Positions 44,093 through 53,056 of a DNA stretch of 64,000 bases are shown in pieces (the stretch's first letter is position 1; each line of letters starts with the position of its first letter). Below the pieces are notes generated by a model, which saw only the letters and a program-made list of their open reading frames with translations, made no database searches and was not told where the DNA came from. Both the position numbers and the translations under genes were made by a program. Source of the DNA: Sedimentibacter hydroxybenzoicus DSM 7310 (GTDB lineage: Bacteria > Bacillota > Clostridia > Tissierellales > Sedimentibacteraceae); contig NZ_JACBNQ010000016.1 in assembly GCF_013403245.1 (NCBI RefSeq), forward strand, positions 1 to 64,000. Reading direction: 5' to 3'.

Positions 44093-45309
44093 AGTACACC
44101 ACTTCCCTTGCCGCTGATTATATAGATTGGATTTTGTCCCATCATAAGATCGTACCTTCCCATTTTTTTTGATTTTGCCGCAGTGATGCTGACAATTTCC
44201 ACATCATTGAATCTGTATTTTTCCATACAACTTATTGCTTCGTTTAAGCTTTGAAGCGTGATTGTATTAATAACCACGTTGACATAAGGATTTTTCTGTA
44301 AAACTGTATTTATTATTTCATCCATATTGCCGCTGCTTCCTCCTATGAAGCAAGCGTCCGGCTTTGGAAGGTTTTCTATTGCTTCTGGTGCTGTTCCTCT
44401 TATAACTTCAACGTTGTACATTCTGAATTTCTCTATGTTTTTCTCTATCAAGTACGCTGTATCATCATCTCTTTCCACGGCATACAGTGTTCCGTTATTT
44501 AACTTTAAAGCTGTTTCAACCGATACGGAGCCTGTTCCTGCACCAATATCGTATACTGTATAATCACTTTTCAGATTAAGCTTTCCGATGCTTACAGTCC
44601 TTACTTCACTTTTAGTCATAGGTGCTTTGCCTGTAACGAATTCTTCATCCTTTATGGAGCGGTATGCTTCATCTGCGGAAATGTAATCATCGTTGTGGAC
44701 TATCATAACAGCAAGACCGTCAAAGGTCATTTCAGCGATGGCGTGTGCTTCGCCTTCAACTATCCTTTCATCATCATAAGATAATTTTTCTCCTACACTT
44801 ACCTTTAAGTGTCCCAGCCCCTTGCTTGTAAGGATTTCACATATGCTGCCGGGACCAAAATCTCCCGAGGTAAGAATAAATGTTTTTTTATTGAAAATAA
44901 CGTTGGATATAATGTTTAGATTTCTGCCGTGAGCGCTGACATATTTTATGTCGTCCCATGGTATATTCAATTTTGATGAAAAGTATTGGAGCGAGCTGAT
45001 TGCAGGAATATTTTCAAGCCTAATGTCCTTATACGTTCCCAAAATCTCAGTAATTTTTTTTGATAAGCTGTAAAATCCGCTGTCCCCGGAAACCAAAATC
45101 CCGTATGATTTATAATCTCCTTGAGCTATATAATTACATATACTTTCGGCATTTGAGCTTTCGTATGTTTGCTTGTTCAACTCCATAAAATCCTTGAGCA
45201 TTCTCTTAGCCCCTATCAAACAATCACACGATTTTATTGTCTCTATGGCTTTGTTATGAATATAGCTTAAATTTCCGATACCCAGTCCGATTATAGAAAC
45301 CTTTTTCAT
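44089..45309 (-). CDS. cbiET: Fused precorrin C5,C15-methyltransferase/decarboxylase CbiET
   Basis: This 406-residue protein joins CbiE (residues 1-200: SIIGLGIGNLSYIHNKA, ILVSGDSGFYSLSKK) to CbiT (205-406: YTVYDIGAGTGSVSVETAL, CFIGGSSGNMDEIINT). Together they methylate C5 and C15 and decarboxylate the C12 acetate. Fusions of this kind are common (CobL). It overlaps cbiJ and cbiA. Confidence 0.96.
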   Translation of the reverse strand: MKKVSIIGLGIGNLSYIHNKAIETIKSCDCLIGAKRMLKDFMELNKQTYESSNAESICNYIAQGDYKSYGILVSGDSGFYSLSKKITEILGTYKDIRLENIPAISSLQYFSSKLNIPWDDIKYVSAHGRNLNIISNVIFNKKTFILTSGDFGPGSICEILTSKGLGHLKVSVGEKLSYDDERIVEGEAHAIAEMTFDGLAVMIVHNDDYISADEAYRSIKDEEFVTGKAPMTKSEVRTVSIGKLNLKSDYTVYDIGAGTGSVSVETALKLNNGTLYAVERDDDTAYLIEKNIEKFRMYNVEVIRGTAPEAIENLPKPDACFIGGSSGNMDEIINTVLQKNPYVNVVINTITLQSLNEAISCMEKYRFNDVEIVSITAAKSKKMGRYDLMMGQNPIYIISGKGSGVL

Positions 45310-46058
45310 ATGTTCCCTCTTATTATTTCCTTGAAATTTTTCAGTGTTATTCCTTCTTCTTCAGCCATTTTTAATACGAGGCATTTCGTATTTGTTTTAA
45401 TGCATGCGCTTATCTTTTCTTCAAATCCTCCGGATGCCGCACTTTCCTTCGTTACGAGGAATTTTGTACCATTTGAGCCAATGGAATTTATCATAGCAAT
45501 ATTAAGCTCTTCACTGAAGGGTCCCTGCATGCAGATAATGTTTTTGTTGGAATAAGCAAGCTCCAAAGCTCTTTTCAACGAGCTTTCCATAGGCAGAATT
45601 CTCACAAAAATCCTTTCCTTATAATTATTGATGCCCGTAAATTTATCTAAATCCTTGCTGCCGGTGGTTAACAATATATTTCCTTCATTATCATTCAAAT
45701 ATCTTACAATATTTTCAACATGGTCAAAGTATATGGGATATTCATCTTTATCTGCTTCTCTTATAATTCTGTAATATTTTAAATTACAGTATTCTGCTGC
45801 CTCCCTGACATTTTGCGAAACAATTTTTGCAAATGGATGGGTTGCATCTACTACATAGTCAACGCTGCTGTTTTTAAATAATTCAATCATACTCTTCTTA
45901 TCGAGACGGCTTTGATGAACATTTACATTTTTTAAGCCCTTAACAAATTGCTCGCCATATTCTGTAGCTATGTATAAATCAGTTTCTGCATTTAATTCAC
46001 TCAGAAACTCAGCCAGCAGGCGTCCTTCTGTCGTTCCGCCGAAAATACACACATTCAT
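45306..46058 (-). CDS. cbiJ: Cobalt-precorrin-6A reductase CbiJ
   Basis: The 250-residue NAD(P)H-dependent reductase starts VCIFGGTTEGRLLAEFL and contains VDATHPFAKIVSQNV, LLTTGSKDLDKF and MQGPFSEELN, the order seen in CobK/CbiJ. It overlaps cbiF by one base (TAATG) and cbiET by four. Confidence 0.95.
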   Translation of the reverse strand: MNVCIFGGTTEGRLLAEFLSELNAETDLYIATEYGEQFVKGLKNVNVHQSRLDKKSMIELFKNSSVDYVVDATHPFAKIVSQNVREAAEYCNLKYYRIIREADKDEYPIYFDHVENIVRYLNDNEGNILLTTGSKDLDKFTGINNYKERIFVRILPMESSLKRALELAYSNKNIICMQGPFSEELNIAMINSIGSNGTKFLVTKESAASGGFEEKISACIKTNTKCLVLKMAEEEGITLKNFKEIIRGNI

Positions 46059-46813
46059 TACTTGATTCCCTCTCTGAACTCGTGCGAGAATTTGGGGTTG
46101 TACAATTCACTTCTTTCATAATCATCCCCAAGGAAATTACCGACCAGAATCAATGCCGTCTTTGTTATGTTGTTGTCCTTCATTGTTTGAGGCAGACTTT
46201 GAACAGTGCATCTAAATATTTTCTCATCAGGCCATGTTGCCTTGTAAACCACGGCGACGGGAGTTTCCTTTTCATATCCTCCCGCAATCAGTTCCTTTGA
46301 TAATTCTTCCGTTAAGCCGGAGCTTAAAAATAAAACCATAGTTGATTTATGTGCGGCAAATGACCGTATGCTTTCTCTTTCCGGAACGGGAGTCCTGCCC
46401 TCCATACGGGTTATAATTACAGACTGGCTCACATTCGGCAATGTATATTCGGCACTCAATGATGCCGCCGCACCGAAAAACGAGCTGACACCCGGAACTA
46501 CGTCATACCTGATATCTAATGCTTTCAGCAAATCAATCTGCTCTCTGATTGCACCATATATGCTGGGGTCTCCCGTATGCAGTCTCACAGTATCCTTGTT
46601 TTCTTTTTCAGCTTTTTGTATAACATCTACAACTTCCTCCAAAGTCATATGCGCGCTGTTATAAATTTCTGCCCCTTCTTTTGCATAGCTTAATAACTCC
46701 TTATTTACCAATGAGCCGGCATATATTATTACGTCAGCTTCGGACAAATACTTATGTCCTCTCATTGTTATCAAATCCGTTGCACCTGGACCTGCTCCTA
46801 CAAAATGCACCAT
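46058..46813 (-). CDS. cbiF: Cobalt-precorrin-4 C11-methyltransferase CbiF
   Basis: The 251-residue SAM-dependent enzyme starts VHFVGAGPGATDLITMRG and has the family segments YAGSLVNKELL, RLHTGDPSIYGAIREQ and VPGVSSFFGAAASL. It methylates C11. It lies 12 bases downstream of cbiD. Confidence 0.96.
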   Translation of the reverse strand: MVHFVGAGPGATDLITMRGHKYLSEADVIIYAGSLVNKELLSYAKEGAEIYNSAHMTLEEVVDVIQKAEKENKDTVRLHTGDPSIYGAIREQIDLLKALDIRYDVVPGVSSFFGAAASLSAEYTLPNVSQSVIITRMEGRTPVPERESIRSFAAHKSTMVLFLSSGLTEELSKELIAGGYEKETPVAVVYKATWPDEKIFRCTVQSLPQTMKDNNITKTALILVGNFLGDDYERSELYNPKFSHEFREGIK

Positions 46814-46825
46814 TTTATCCTCCTG

Positions 46826-47911
46826 TTAATTCAAAATACCGTGATTATTTGAATAAATAATCAATTTAATTTTAATTCTGTTGTCCACTTTTTTATTTAT
46901 ATAATAGAGGGCTCTTTCACTTATTTTACTAATCACCTTATTTTTCAGCTTCTCTCTGATCAAAATATCGACTGCCTGCTCCGTCGCAGCACAGGAAAGT
47001 ATCTCTGCAATTACACTGCTTCCTGCTCCGTAGAGTCCTGCATAACAAGCAAACATCTCCATCCGGAAATCTCCCGTATGAGAATGGGTATTCATCATTC
47101 CTCCGGCCACCTTTACCATTTTGCCTATATGCCCAACTATTAATATTTCATTAAAATCAAGCTCCAAAGCAAAATTTAAGACCTCTCCAAGATAGTTGCC
47201 GAATTTTAAACTGTTTTCGCTGCGTATACCAAGTGTATTATCAATAAATTTTTCCGCATAATTGCCGGGAAATGCCAGAAGCGTATTGTATCCTCTTTCT
47301 TTTATTACCTGCATTTCAACTTTTAAGCTATCAATCAGAGCCTTTTCACTCATGGGCTCCACAATACCCGTAGTACCTATTATAGATATGCCACCCACAA
47401 TCCCAAGCTGAGGATTAAAGGTTTTCTTTGCTGCCTCTTCTCCTTCTGGTACGGATATTACAATGTTTACTCCTCCGTTGTAACCATATTCTGTGCATAT
47501 CTTTTGAACATTTTCAGTTATCATTTTTCTTGGTACTGAATTTATGGCAGGTCCTCCAACAGGGCAATCCAAACCCTTTTGAGTAACGTACCCTACGCCT
47601 TTTCCTCCGCTAATGTGAATTTCACCTGAATCATCAAGGTTTACATCCGCATATATTAAAATTCCGTCTGTTACATCAGGATCATCCCCACTATCTTTTT
47701 TTACGCAGCACCTTACCCCATGTATGCTGAAGGTGGGCTCTTTAATGTTAATACTCCATATTTCACCCTTAGGCAATCTGACTGAAACTTTGTCCACAGC
47801 CTCACCGGTAAATATCATCAACACAGCAGCAGTTGCAGCGGCAGCCGCACATGTGCCCGTAGTAAATCCACATCTTAACTTTTTCCCGTTTTTATACATA
47901 TATTTTTCCAT
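46826..47911 (-). CDS. cbiD: Cobalt-precorrin-5B C1-methyltransferase CbiD
   Basis: The 361-residue enzyme has the family marks RCGFTTGTCAAAAATAAV near the start, GGKGVGYVTQKGLDCPVG and GHIGKMVKVAGGMMNTHS. It methylates C1 in the anaerobic route. GGAG lies just before ATG 47911. It is the first gene after the - strand cobalamin riboswitch and so of the biosynthetic block. Confidence 0.96.
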   Translation of the reverse strand: MEKYMYKNGKKLRCGFTTGTCAAAAATAAVLMIFTGEAVDKVSVRLPKGEIWSINIKEPTFSIHGVRCCVKKDSGDDPDVTDGILIYADVNLDDSGEIHISGGKGVGYVTQKGLDCPVGGPAINSVPRKMITENVQKICTEYGYNGGVNIVISVPEGEEAAKKTFNPQLGIVGGISIIGTTGIVEPMSEKALIDSLKVEMQVIKERGYNTLLAFPGNYAEKFIDNTLGIRSENSLKFGNYLGEVLNFALELDFNEILIVGHIGKMVKVAGGMMNTHSHTGDFRMEMFACYAGLYGAGSSVIAEILSCAATEQAVDILIREKLKNKVISKISERALYYINKKVDNRIKIKLIIYSNNHGILN

Positions 47912-47954
47912 ATTATCTCCATGACAGGCAGAGTATACCTTAGTGGCAGCAGCT

Positions 47955-48120
47955 CGTAGGCTTCATCTCAAATTTGTTCGCTCCCGTTGGTTGTTATACG
48001 TCAGGACATCGCAGGGGAATGCATCAAATTTGTTTACTCGCTACCGCTCGCACAAATTTGGCATTCTGTGCGTTTGACCTACCAACCATTTTTCAGAAAA
48101 AAGACTCTGAAAAATGGGGT
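47955..48120. repeat. Hairpin-repeat region in the cbiD leader
   Basis: It contains one complete hairpin (GAATGC, AT, CAAATTTGT at 48017-48033 pairing with 48052-48066), one partial unit (CAAATTTGTTCGCTCCCGTT at 47970-47989) and a stem CCATTTTTCAG/CTGAAAAATGG (48086-48117). The first two match, in inverted orientation, units in the array at 48825-49090. Confidence 0.75.
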
Positions 48121-48126
48121 TAGGGC

Positions 48127-48157
48127 ATAAAAAAACTTCCGCGTTTACGGAAGTTTA
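48127..48157 (-). terminator. Terminator of the cbiD cobalamin riboswitch
   Basis: On the - strand AACTTCCG pairs with CGGAAGTT and T residues follow (A run at 48129-48135 on +). It lies about 75 bases downstream of the aptamer. Confidence 0.85.
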
Positions 48158-48229
48158 AATAACACTAATTATTTTATTACAATATAATTATTCTAGATAA
48201 TCCCTCCGAAAATCTATAAACACACACAT

Positions 48230-48389
48230 CCTGGCAGGTCTCCTGACTTTCGGTTCATCTAACATTCACCTTCCCATGCATAGCACAGTGGCATCGAACA
48301 TTATCACCTTTCACAGTAGCGGGGGCTGTAACAGCTTTTACTGTTTTCCCTTTTAAAACAATTGTTACCAAAATATCGATATTAAATTT
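48230..48389 (-). promoter_or_regulatory. Cobalamin riboswitch of the cbiD operon
   Basis: On the - strand the B12 box AGTCAGGAGACCTGCCAGG (48231-48249) closes the element. Upstream lie GGGAAAACAG, CAGCCCCCGCTACTGTGA, GGTGATAATG and GATGCCACTGTGC with GGGAAGGTGAATG, the conserved AdoCbl-riboswitch core. A terminator downstream implies that cobalamin shuts off the operon. Confidence 0.95.
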
Positions 48390-48395
48390 GCCCTA

Positions 48396-48424
48396 ATTAT
48401 ATATTACGGTTTTTATAATGTCAA
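48396..48424 (-). promoter_or_regulatory. Promoter of the cbiD operon
   Basis: TTGACA (48424-48419) and TATAAT (48401-48396) on the - strand with a 17-base spacer; near-consensus. Confidence 0.8.
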
Positions 48425-48438
48425 TATATTTAAAGTTA

Positions 48439-48470
48439 TTAATCAGACCTTAATCAGACCTTCATCAGAC
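48439..48470. repeat. Three tandem 11-bp repeats between divergent promoters
   Basis: TTAATCAGACC twice and TTCATCAGAC once, in exact tandem, in the gap between the cbiD promoter and the btuFCD promoter. The 11-bp period puts the copies on one face of the helix, as for a protein-binding site. Confidence 0.65.
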
Positions 48471-48495
48471 ATCGTCAAATTAAAAAGCTTATTTA

Positions 48496-48524
48496 TTGAC
48501 ATTTACAGAGTATTATAATATACT
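48496..48524 (+). promoter_or_regulatory. Promoter of the btuFCD operon
   Basis: TTGACA (48496-48501), 17-base spacer, TATACT (48519-48524). Confidence 0.8.
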
Positions 48525-48549
48525 TTACTTAACTAAACATCTTTTGATA

Positions 48550-48732
48550 TTGGTGCGCATAAAATGCGATAATAGGGAATTAGGTTAAAGTCCTAAACAG
48601 TCCTGCTGCCGTAATGAGAGAGCGATTTTTAAGGCAATGCCAACCACTGGGAAACCGGGAAGGTTAAAAATCTGCAATGACCTCTAAGTCGGAAAACCTG
48701 CCAGTATTATTTGCGTAAATACCGCAAATGCT
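48550..48732 (+). promoter_or_regulatory. Cobalamin riboswitch of the btuFCD operon
   Basis: The conserved elements appear in order: GGGAATTAGGTTAAAGTCC, CAGTCCTGCTGCCGTAATGA, GCAATGCCAACCACTGG, ACCGGGAAGG and the B12-box region AAGTCGGAAAACCTGCCAG (48686-48704). A further stem TTTGCG/CGCAAA follows before the terminator. Confidence 0.95.
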
Positions 48733-48794
48733 ATGCTTTTCAGAGAAAAAAGTCAGTAGCAACCTGAATACATATTCAAAGCAATTGTGGGCTT

Positions 48795-48825
48795 TACGTT
48801 TCGAAAATTCGAAGCGTATTTTTTT
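48795..48825 (+). terminator. Terminator of the btuFCD cobalamin riboswitch
   Basis: TACGTTTCGAA (48795-48805) pairs with TTCGAAGCGTA (48808-48818), with one wobble pair, and seven T follow. Confidence 0.85.
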
Positions 48826-49090
48826 ATGGTGCTACCACCATTTGTTAGAGCGACAGCGATGAACAAATGGATGGTAGACCTAATGCAGCATAATCCAAAT
48901 TTGCACGACCGACGGGAGTGAACAAATTTGTGATGGAGCCTGCTAATGACTTGACCCGATTTCTTCGACCGGAGGAAGAAAGAAATCGATGGTAAGTCAA
49001 ATGCATAGAATGCCAAATTTATGTGAGTGAAATGAACAAATAAATTTGTTGCATTCCCCTGCTTATGGTGCTACCACCATTCGTTCGACC
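48825..49090. repeat. Array of four hairpin units flanked by an 18-bp direct repeat
   Basis: Units: 48832-48877, 48895-48936, 48948-48998, 49008-49056. Each has its own arm sequence (CCATTTGTT, CCAAATTTG, CCGATTTCTT, CCAAATTTAT) but a similar purine-rich loop (for example GACCGACGGGAGTGAA). TATGGTGCTACCACCATT stands at both ends (48825-48842 and 49065-49082). The array lies in the transcript between the riboswitch terminator and the btuF start. Confidence 0.8.
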
Positions 49091-49115
49091 TTAACATATT
49101 ACACGGAGGACCAAA

Positions 49116-50093
49116 ATGAACAAAATTATAAAAAAAATCTCTTTATCCATTGCTATTATACTTATATTTGCAGGCTTGGTTGCATGCACAAGCAACGGAC
49201 AACCGGCAGAGCCTGCGGATCATGGAGCAAACCAAGAACAGCCTCAGTCAGAAACTCCCAAATTACCAACTACCGACAGAGCCGGTAACGAGGTAAATAT
49301 ACCGGAAGAAATAAATAGAATCATATCCATTTCACCTTCCAATACCGAAATAATTATCGCATTAGGATCAGGCGATAAATTGGTTGCCGTAGATAAGCAT
49401 TCTTCGGATATTGAAGGAATCCCTGCAGATATCCCTCAATTTGATATAATGAATCCTGATGTGGAGCAATTGGTTGCCTTAGATCCGGATGTTATATACG
49501 CAACAGGAATGAGTATGGCAAAGGGCAATGATCCGTTTAAGCCGATTAAGGATTTAGGAATCACTGTTGTTTATATTCCGTCAAGCAGCAGCATAGAAGG
49601 AATATATGAAGATATATTATATATATCAGAAACCTTACAAGTTAGGAATAAAGCCGTAGACATTGTTAATGATATGATAGAAAAAATAGATGAGTATAGA
49701 GAATTCGGTTCAAAAATAGAGAATAAAAAAACTGTTTATTTTGAAATAGCAGGAGCTCCTAATTTATACAGCTTCGGAAGCGGTGTATTCTTAAATGAAA
49801 TGATTGAGATTTTAGGTGCAGAAAATATATTAAAGGATCAGGAACAATGGATTGCAGTATCGGAAGAAGCGATAGTGTCTGAAAATCCGGACGTTATCCT
49901 TACGAATGTGGATTATATAGCAAATGCTGTAGACGAAATTAAAATTCGTTCAGGATGGGAAAATATAACCGCCGTGAAAAATAATGATGTTTATTATATT
50001 GATAAGGATGCAAGTTCATTGTCAAACCACAATATTATTAAGGCATTAGATCAAATGGCAAGGGCAATTTATCCTGACGCTTATAAAAAATGA
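49116..50093 (+). CDS. btuF: Corrinoid-binding lipoprotein, BtuF-like
   Basis: The 325-residue lipoprotein (lipobox GLVAC, Cys24) has a FepB/BtuF fold: INRIISISPSNTEIIIALGSGDKLVAV, here seen as SISPSNTEII and ALGSGDKLVAVD, then LVALDPDVIYATG and WIAVSEEAIVSENPD. The order and the cobalamin riboswitch upstream point to cobalamin or cobinamide as ligand. CGGAGGA precedes ATG 49116. It overlaps the permease gene by four bases. Confidence 0.93.
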   Translation: MNKIIKKISLSIAIILIFAGLVACTSNGQPAEPADHGANQEQPQSETPKLPTTDRAGNEVNIPEEINRIISISPSNTEIIIALGSGDKLVAVDKHSSDIEGIPADIPQFDIMNPDVEQLVALDPDVIYATGMSMAKGNDPFKPIKDLGITVVYIPSSSSIEGIYEDILYISETLQVRNKAVDIVNDMIEKIDEYREFGSKIENKKTVYFEIAGAPNLYSFGSGVFLNEMIEILGAENILKDQEQWIAVSEEAIVSENPDVILTNVDYIANAVDEIKIRSGWENITAVKNNDVYYIDKDASSLSNHNIIKALDQMARAIYPDAYKK

Positions 50094-51109
50094 GAAATAT
50101 TAAATTCACAGCTTCTATAATCATTTGTTTGCTGATTTTTGTATCAGGCATTGCGTTAGGAAGTATTAATGTACCATTTAACGAGGTAATAAGCATTATC
50201 TCACACAAAATATTTAATACGGAATTGTTACCGTCAATAATATCCAATCATGTGTCTATAGTTTGGAATTTAAGGCTGCCAAGAACTATATTGGCATTTA
50301 TCGTAGGCGGTGCTCTTGCTATAAGCGGTACTGTTATGCAATCCGTGTTGAAAAATCCTCTTGCATCATCGTATACCTTGGGTGTGTCCTCAGGAGCCTC
50401 CTTAGGTGCTGCTTTAGTAATCGTAACAGGGTTCAGAATACCGCTCTTAGGATTATTCACCCTGCCGAGCATAGGCTTATTATGCGGATTGTTTACTGTA
50501 TTTATTGCAGTCAAATTTGCGGCTAAAATGGATAAAAATTTAGAAAATAATACAATTATATTGGTCGGAATGGTTTTTTCTTTGTTTGTTAATGCATTAT
50601 TAACATTAGTGACCGCTTTATCTGATGAACATCTTCAGCAGCTTACTTATTGGCAAATGGGTTCATTCAGCTTAAAGGACTGGTCAAGCGTATTGGTTCT
50701 GTTCCCGATTGTATTGGTAGGAGCTATAGTTATAAGAAGCTATTCAAGAGAAATGGACATAATGACCTTTGGTGAAGAACAGGCATTTACAATGGGTGTG
50801 GATGTATATAGACTGAAATGGCTGCTGCTTGGTTTGTCAGCCGCGCTTACAGGCAGTGCAGTTTCGTTTGTAGGTGTCATTGGCTTTATAGATTTAATCG
50901 CACCTCATGTTGTGAGAAAAATATTTGGTTCTTCACATAGAATTGTTATCCCGATGTCAATGATCTTCGGCGGATCCTTCATGATTATATGTGATTTAAT
51001 AGCAAGAACCATAATATCACCTTCCGAGCTCCCGGTGGGTGCTGTTACGGCATTGGTGGGAGCACCGTTTTTCGCCTATGTATATTTCTCAAAAAGAAAG
51101 GAATTATAA
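50090..51109 (+). CDS. btuC: Corrinoid ABC importer permease, BtuC-like
   Basis: The 339-residue protein has ten helices and FecCD marks (NLRLPRTILAFIVGGALAISG, cut here as RLPRTILAFIVG; KNPLASSYTLGVSSGASLG; SFVGVIGFIDLIAPHVVRK; LPVGAVTALVGAPFFAY). It starts in an ATGA overlap with btuF and ends directly before the ATPase start. Confidence 0.95.
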   Translation: MRNIKFTASIIICLLIFVSGIALGSINVPFNEVISIISHKIFNTELLPSIISNHVSIVWNLRLPRTILAFIVGGALAISGTVMQSVLKNPLASSYTLGVSSGASLGAALVIVTGFRIPLLGLFTLPSIGLLCGLFTVFIAVKFAAKMDKNLENNTIILVGMVFSLFVNALLTLVTALSDEHLQQLTYWQMGSFSLKDWSSVLVLFPIVLVGAIVIRSYSREMDIMTFGEEQAFTMGVDVYRLKWLLLGLSAALTGSAVSFVGVIGFIDLIAPHVVRKIFGSSHRIVIPMSMIFGGSFMIICDLIARTIISPSELPVGAVTALVGAPFFAYVYFSKRKEL

Positions 51110-51907
51110 ATGCTCACTTTAAAAAATGTATCGGCAGGTTACAACGGATATGACGTATTAAAAAACATATCTCTGAATATAAGCGAGGGTGAAAACCTAT
51201 GTATCATAGGTCCAAACGGCTGCGGCAAAACAACTCTTATAAAGGCAATTGCCGGACTTATTCCCCACACAGGTAACATAAAAATAAATGATGTAAACAT
51301 ATTATCCATGAAGCGTGCTGAAGTGGCTAAGAAAATGGCTGTAATGAGTCAGATTTCTTCTATTTATTTTTCTTATACGGTTTATGAAACCGTACTTTTA
51401 GGACGATATCTGCATATGAAGGACAGAAGCTTTAAGCAGCCCTCCGTAAAAGATAAGGAATATACAGAAAAGTGCTTAAAAGCAGTTGATTTATACAGTC
51501 TGAAGGATAAGCAAATCAATACATTGTCAGGTGGTCAGCTGCAACGAGTATATTTAGCAAGAACATTGGCTCAGGAGCCAAAAATTATATTGCTTGACGA
51601 GCCGACTAATCACCTTGATTTGAAAAATCAAGCTGAGCTGATAGATTTTTTGAAAAATTGGTCTAAAGAAAAAGGGCATGCTGTAATAGGAGTTCTTCAT
51701 GATTTGAATTTAACCATGAAATTGGCCGACAACATTTTGCTTTTAGATAAAGGTGAAATTGCTGCTTACGGTAAGGCAACTGATGTAATATCATCTAAGC
51801 TGTTAAATAAGGTGTATGACATGGATGTGGCAGGATATATGACAGATTCATTAAAGCAATGGGAATACTATACCGGTGAACCATTTAAGTTAAGGAAAGT
51901 TAATTAA
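51110..51907 (+). CDS. btuD: Corrinoid ABC importer ATPase, BtuD-like
   Basis: The 265-residue ATPase has Walker A GPNGCGKTT, signature LSGGQLQRVYLARTLAQ, Walker B ILLDEPTNHLD and switch VLHDLNLTMK. It completes the BtuFCD importer controlled by the + strand cobalamin riboswitch. A terminator follows. Confidence 0.95.
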   Translation: MLTLKNVSAGYNGYDVLKNISLNISEGENLCIIGPNGCGKTTLIKAIAGLIPHTGNIKINDVNILSMKRAEVAKKMAVMSQISSIYFSYTVYETVLLGRYLHMKDRSFKQPSVKDKEYTEKCLKAVDLYSLKDKQINTLSGGQLQRVYLARTLAQEPKIILLDEPTNHLDLKNQAELIDFLKNWSKEKGHAVIGVLHDLNLTMKLADNILLLDKGEIAAYGKATDVISSKLLNKVYDMDVAGYMTDSLKQWEYYTGEPFKLRKVN

Positions 51908-51920
51908 AATAATTTAATAT

Positions 51921-51968
51921 GCCTCCAACGTAGATAAAATTGAATTTATTCACCTTGGAGGTTTTTTA
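51921..51968 (+). terminator. Terminator after btuD
   Basis: CCTCCAA (51922-51928) pairs with TTGGAGG (51955-51961), followed by six T; a weak AT-rich inner stem lies between. Confidence 0.8.
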
Positions 51969-52039
51969 TCTGTATAAATGGTTAATATATTCAAATCTAG
52001 GTATAATATACAATAAATATTTAACTTTAGGAGGAATGT

Positions 52040-53023
52040 ATGAAAAAATTAATTGGCTTAGGTTTAATAATTCTCATGCTGTTTACTGCATGTGAATATA
52101 ACGATACAGATGTACCTGACAATAATAATGATAATCAGGATGAATATTCTATAGAGGAATTTTTTCCGGTAATCGAAAATACTAAGTATTCATATAAAGG
52201 CGAAGGAAATGAATTTGCATCATACACAGTCTTCATAGATTATATAAGCAATAACCGATTCCAGACAAGGACTAATAACGGCGGAACCGAAACTGTCAAG
52301 GTTTATGAGTTTAAGGATAATCAACTGATCGAGCTGTACAGCAGAGGAGAAGCTTACTTCAGGGAAGATTTTACAAACCGTGAATTTCAAGAGGGTAATG
52401 TAGTATTAAAGCTGCCATATACCGGAGAATTAAAACAAATTGTAACTTCACAAGGTAATTTCAATGCAATTGAAGTAATAACCGAAAACGATCAAGGAAC
52501 AAATACAAATTACTATGCGAAGGATGTCGGTTTAGTAAAATCAATATATAAAAGTGATGACTACGAGGTATCATCAACTTTAGACAACGTTGAACAAAAT
52601 ATATCTTTAATTCAAACTGTTACATTGTATTATCCTGATATTGATGGAGTTCATTTAAACTCTGTGGATGTGCAAGTATCCTTCAACACAAATGATTCGA
52701 CGAAGGATGTTATCGAAAAAACTGTCAAGGATTTATCTGTATATGAATTGTTCAGCATAAATACCGAAATAAATGAGCTTTACTTTGATGAAAATGATGA
52801 AAGCGTGCATATTGACTTATCAAATAATTTTATCGAGGAAATGAATGCCGGATCAGGATTTGAAAGTCTGATGCTTCAGAGTATTGCCAACACCTTAGGC
52901 TCATACTACGGTGTGGAAAATATATATCTTACCGTAGACGGGAATTTATACGAATCAGGACATATTTCCTTAAAAGAAAATGAACCGCTTAAGGCAGATT
53001 ACAGTATTGTAAATAATCAATAA
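52040..53023 (+). CDS. GerMN-domain lipoprotein
   Basis: This 327-residue lipoprotein (lipobox LFTAC, Cys18) has an acidic Asn/Asp-rich linker, a middle domain (residues 40-185; IENTKYSYKGEGNEFASYTVF) and a C-terminal GerMN domain (about 205-315; VTLYYPDIDGVHL, ALGSYYGVEN-like segment NTLGSYYGVENIYLTVDG). GerM proteins act in sporulation and germination; the domain may bind peptidoglycan. GGAGGA precedes the start. Single-gene unit between two terminators. Confidence 0.88.
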   Translation: MKKLIGLGLIILMLFTACEYNDTDVPDNNNDNQDEYSIEEFFPVIENTKYSYKGEGNEFASYTVFIDYISNNRFQTRTNNGGTETVKVYEFKDNQLIELYSRGEAYFREDFTNREFQEGNVVLKLPYTGELKQIVTSQGNFNAIEVITENDQGTNTNYYAKDVGLVKSIYKSDDYEVSSTLDNVEQNISLIQTVTLYYPDIDGVHLNSVDVQVSFNTNDSTKDVIEKTVKDLSVYELFSINTEINELYFDENDESVHIDLSNNFIEEMNAGSGFESLMLQSIANTLGSYYGVENIYLTVDGNLYESGHISLKENEPLKADYSIVNNQ

Positions 53024-53025
53024 GC

Positions 53026-53056
53026 AGAAAAGAGGGTGCCCCCCTCTTTTCTAAAT
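53026..53056. terminator. Bidirectional terminator, GerMN gene and cysE
   Basis: AGAAAAGAGGG pairs with CCCTCTTTTCT around a short loop (TGCCC). It lies between convergent genes and overlaps the last codons of cysE. Confidence 0.75.

Noticed and set aside
48825-49090. CRISPR-like or protein-coding interpretation of the hairpin array
   Set aside because: Units share loop and structure rather than a constant repeat, and frames through it are interrupted or lack a ribosome binding site.
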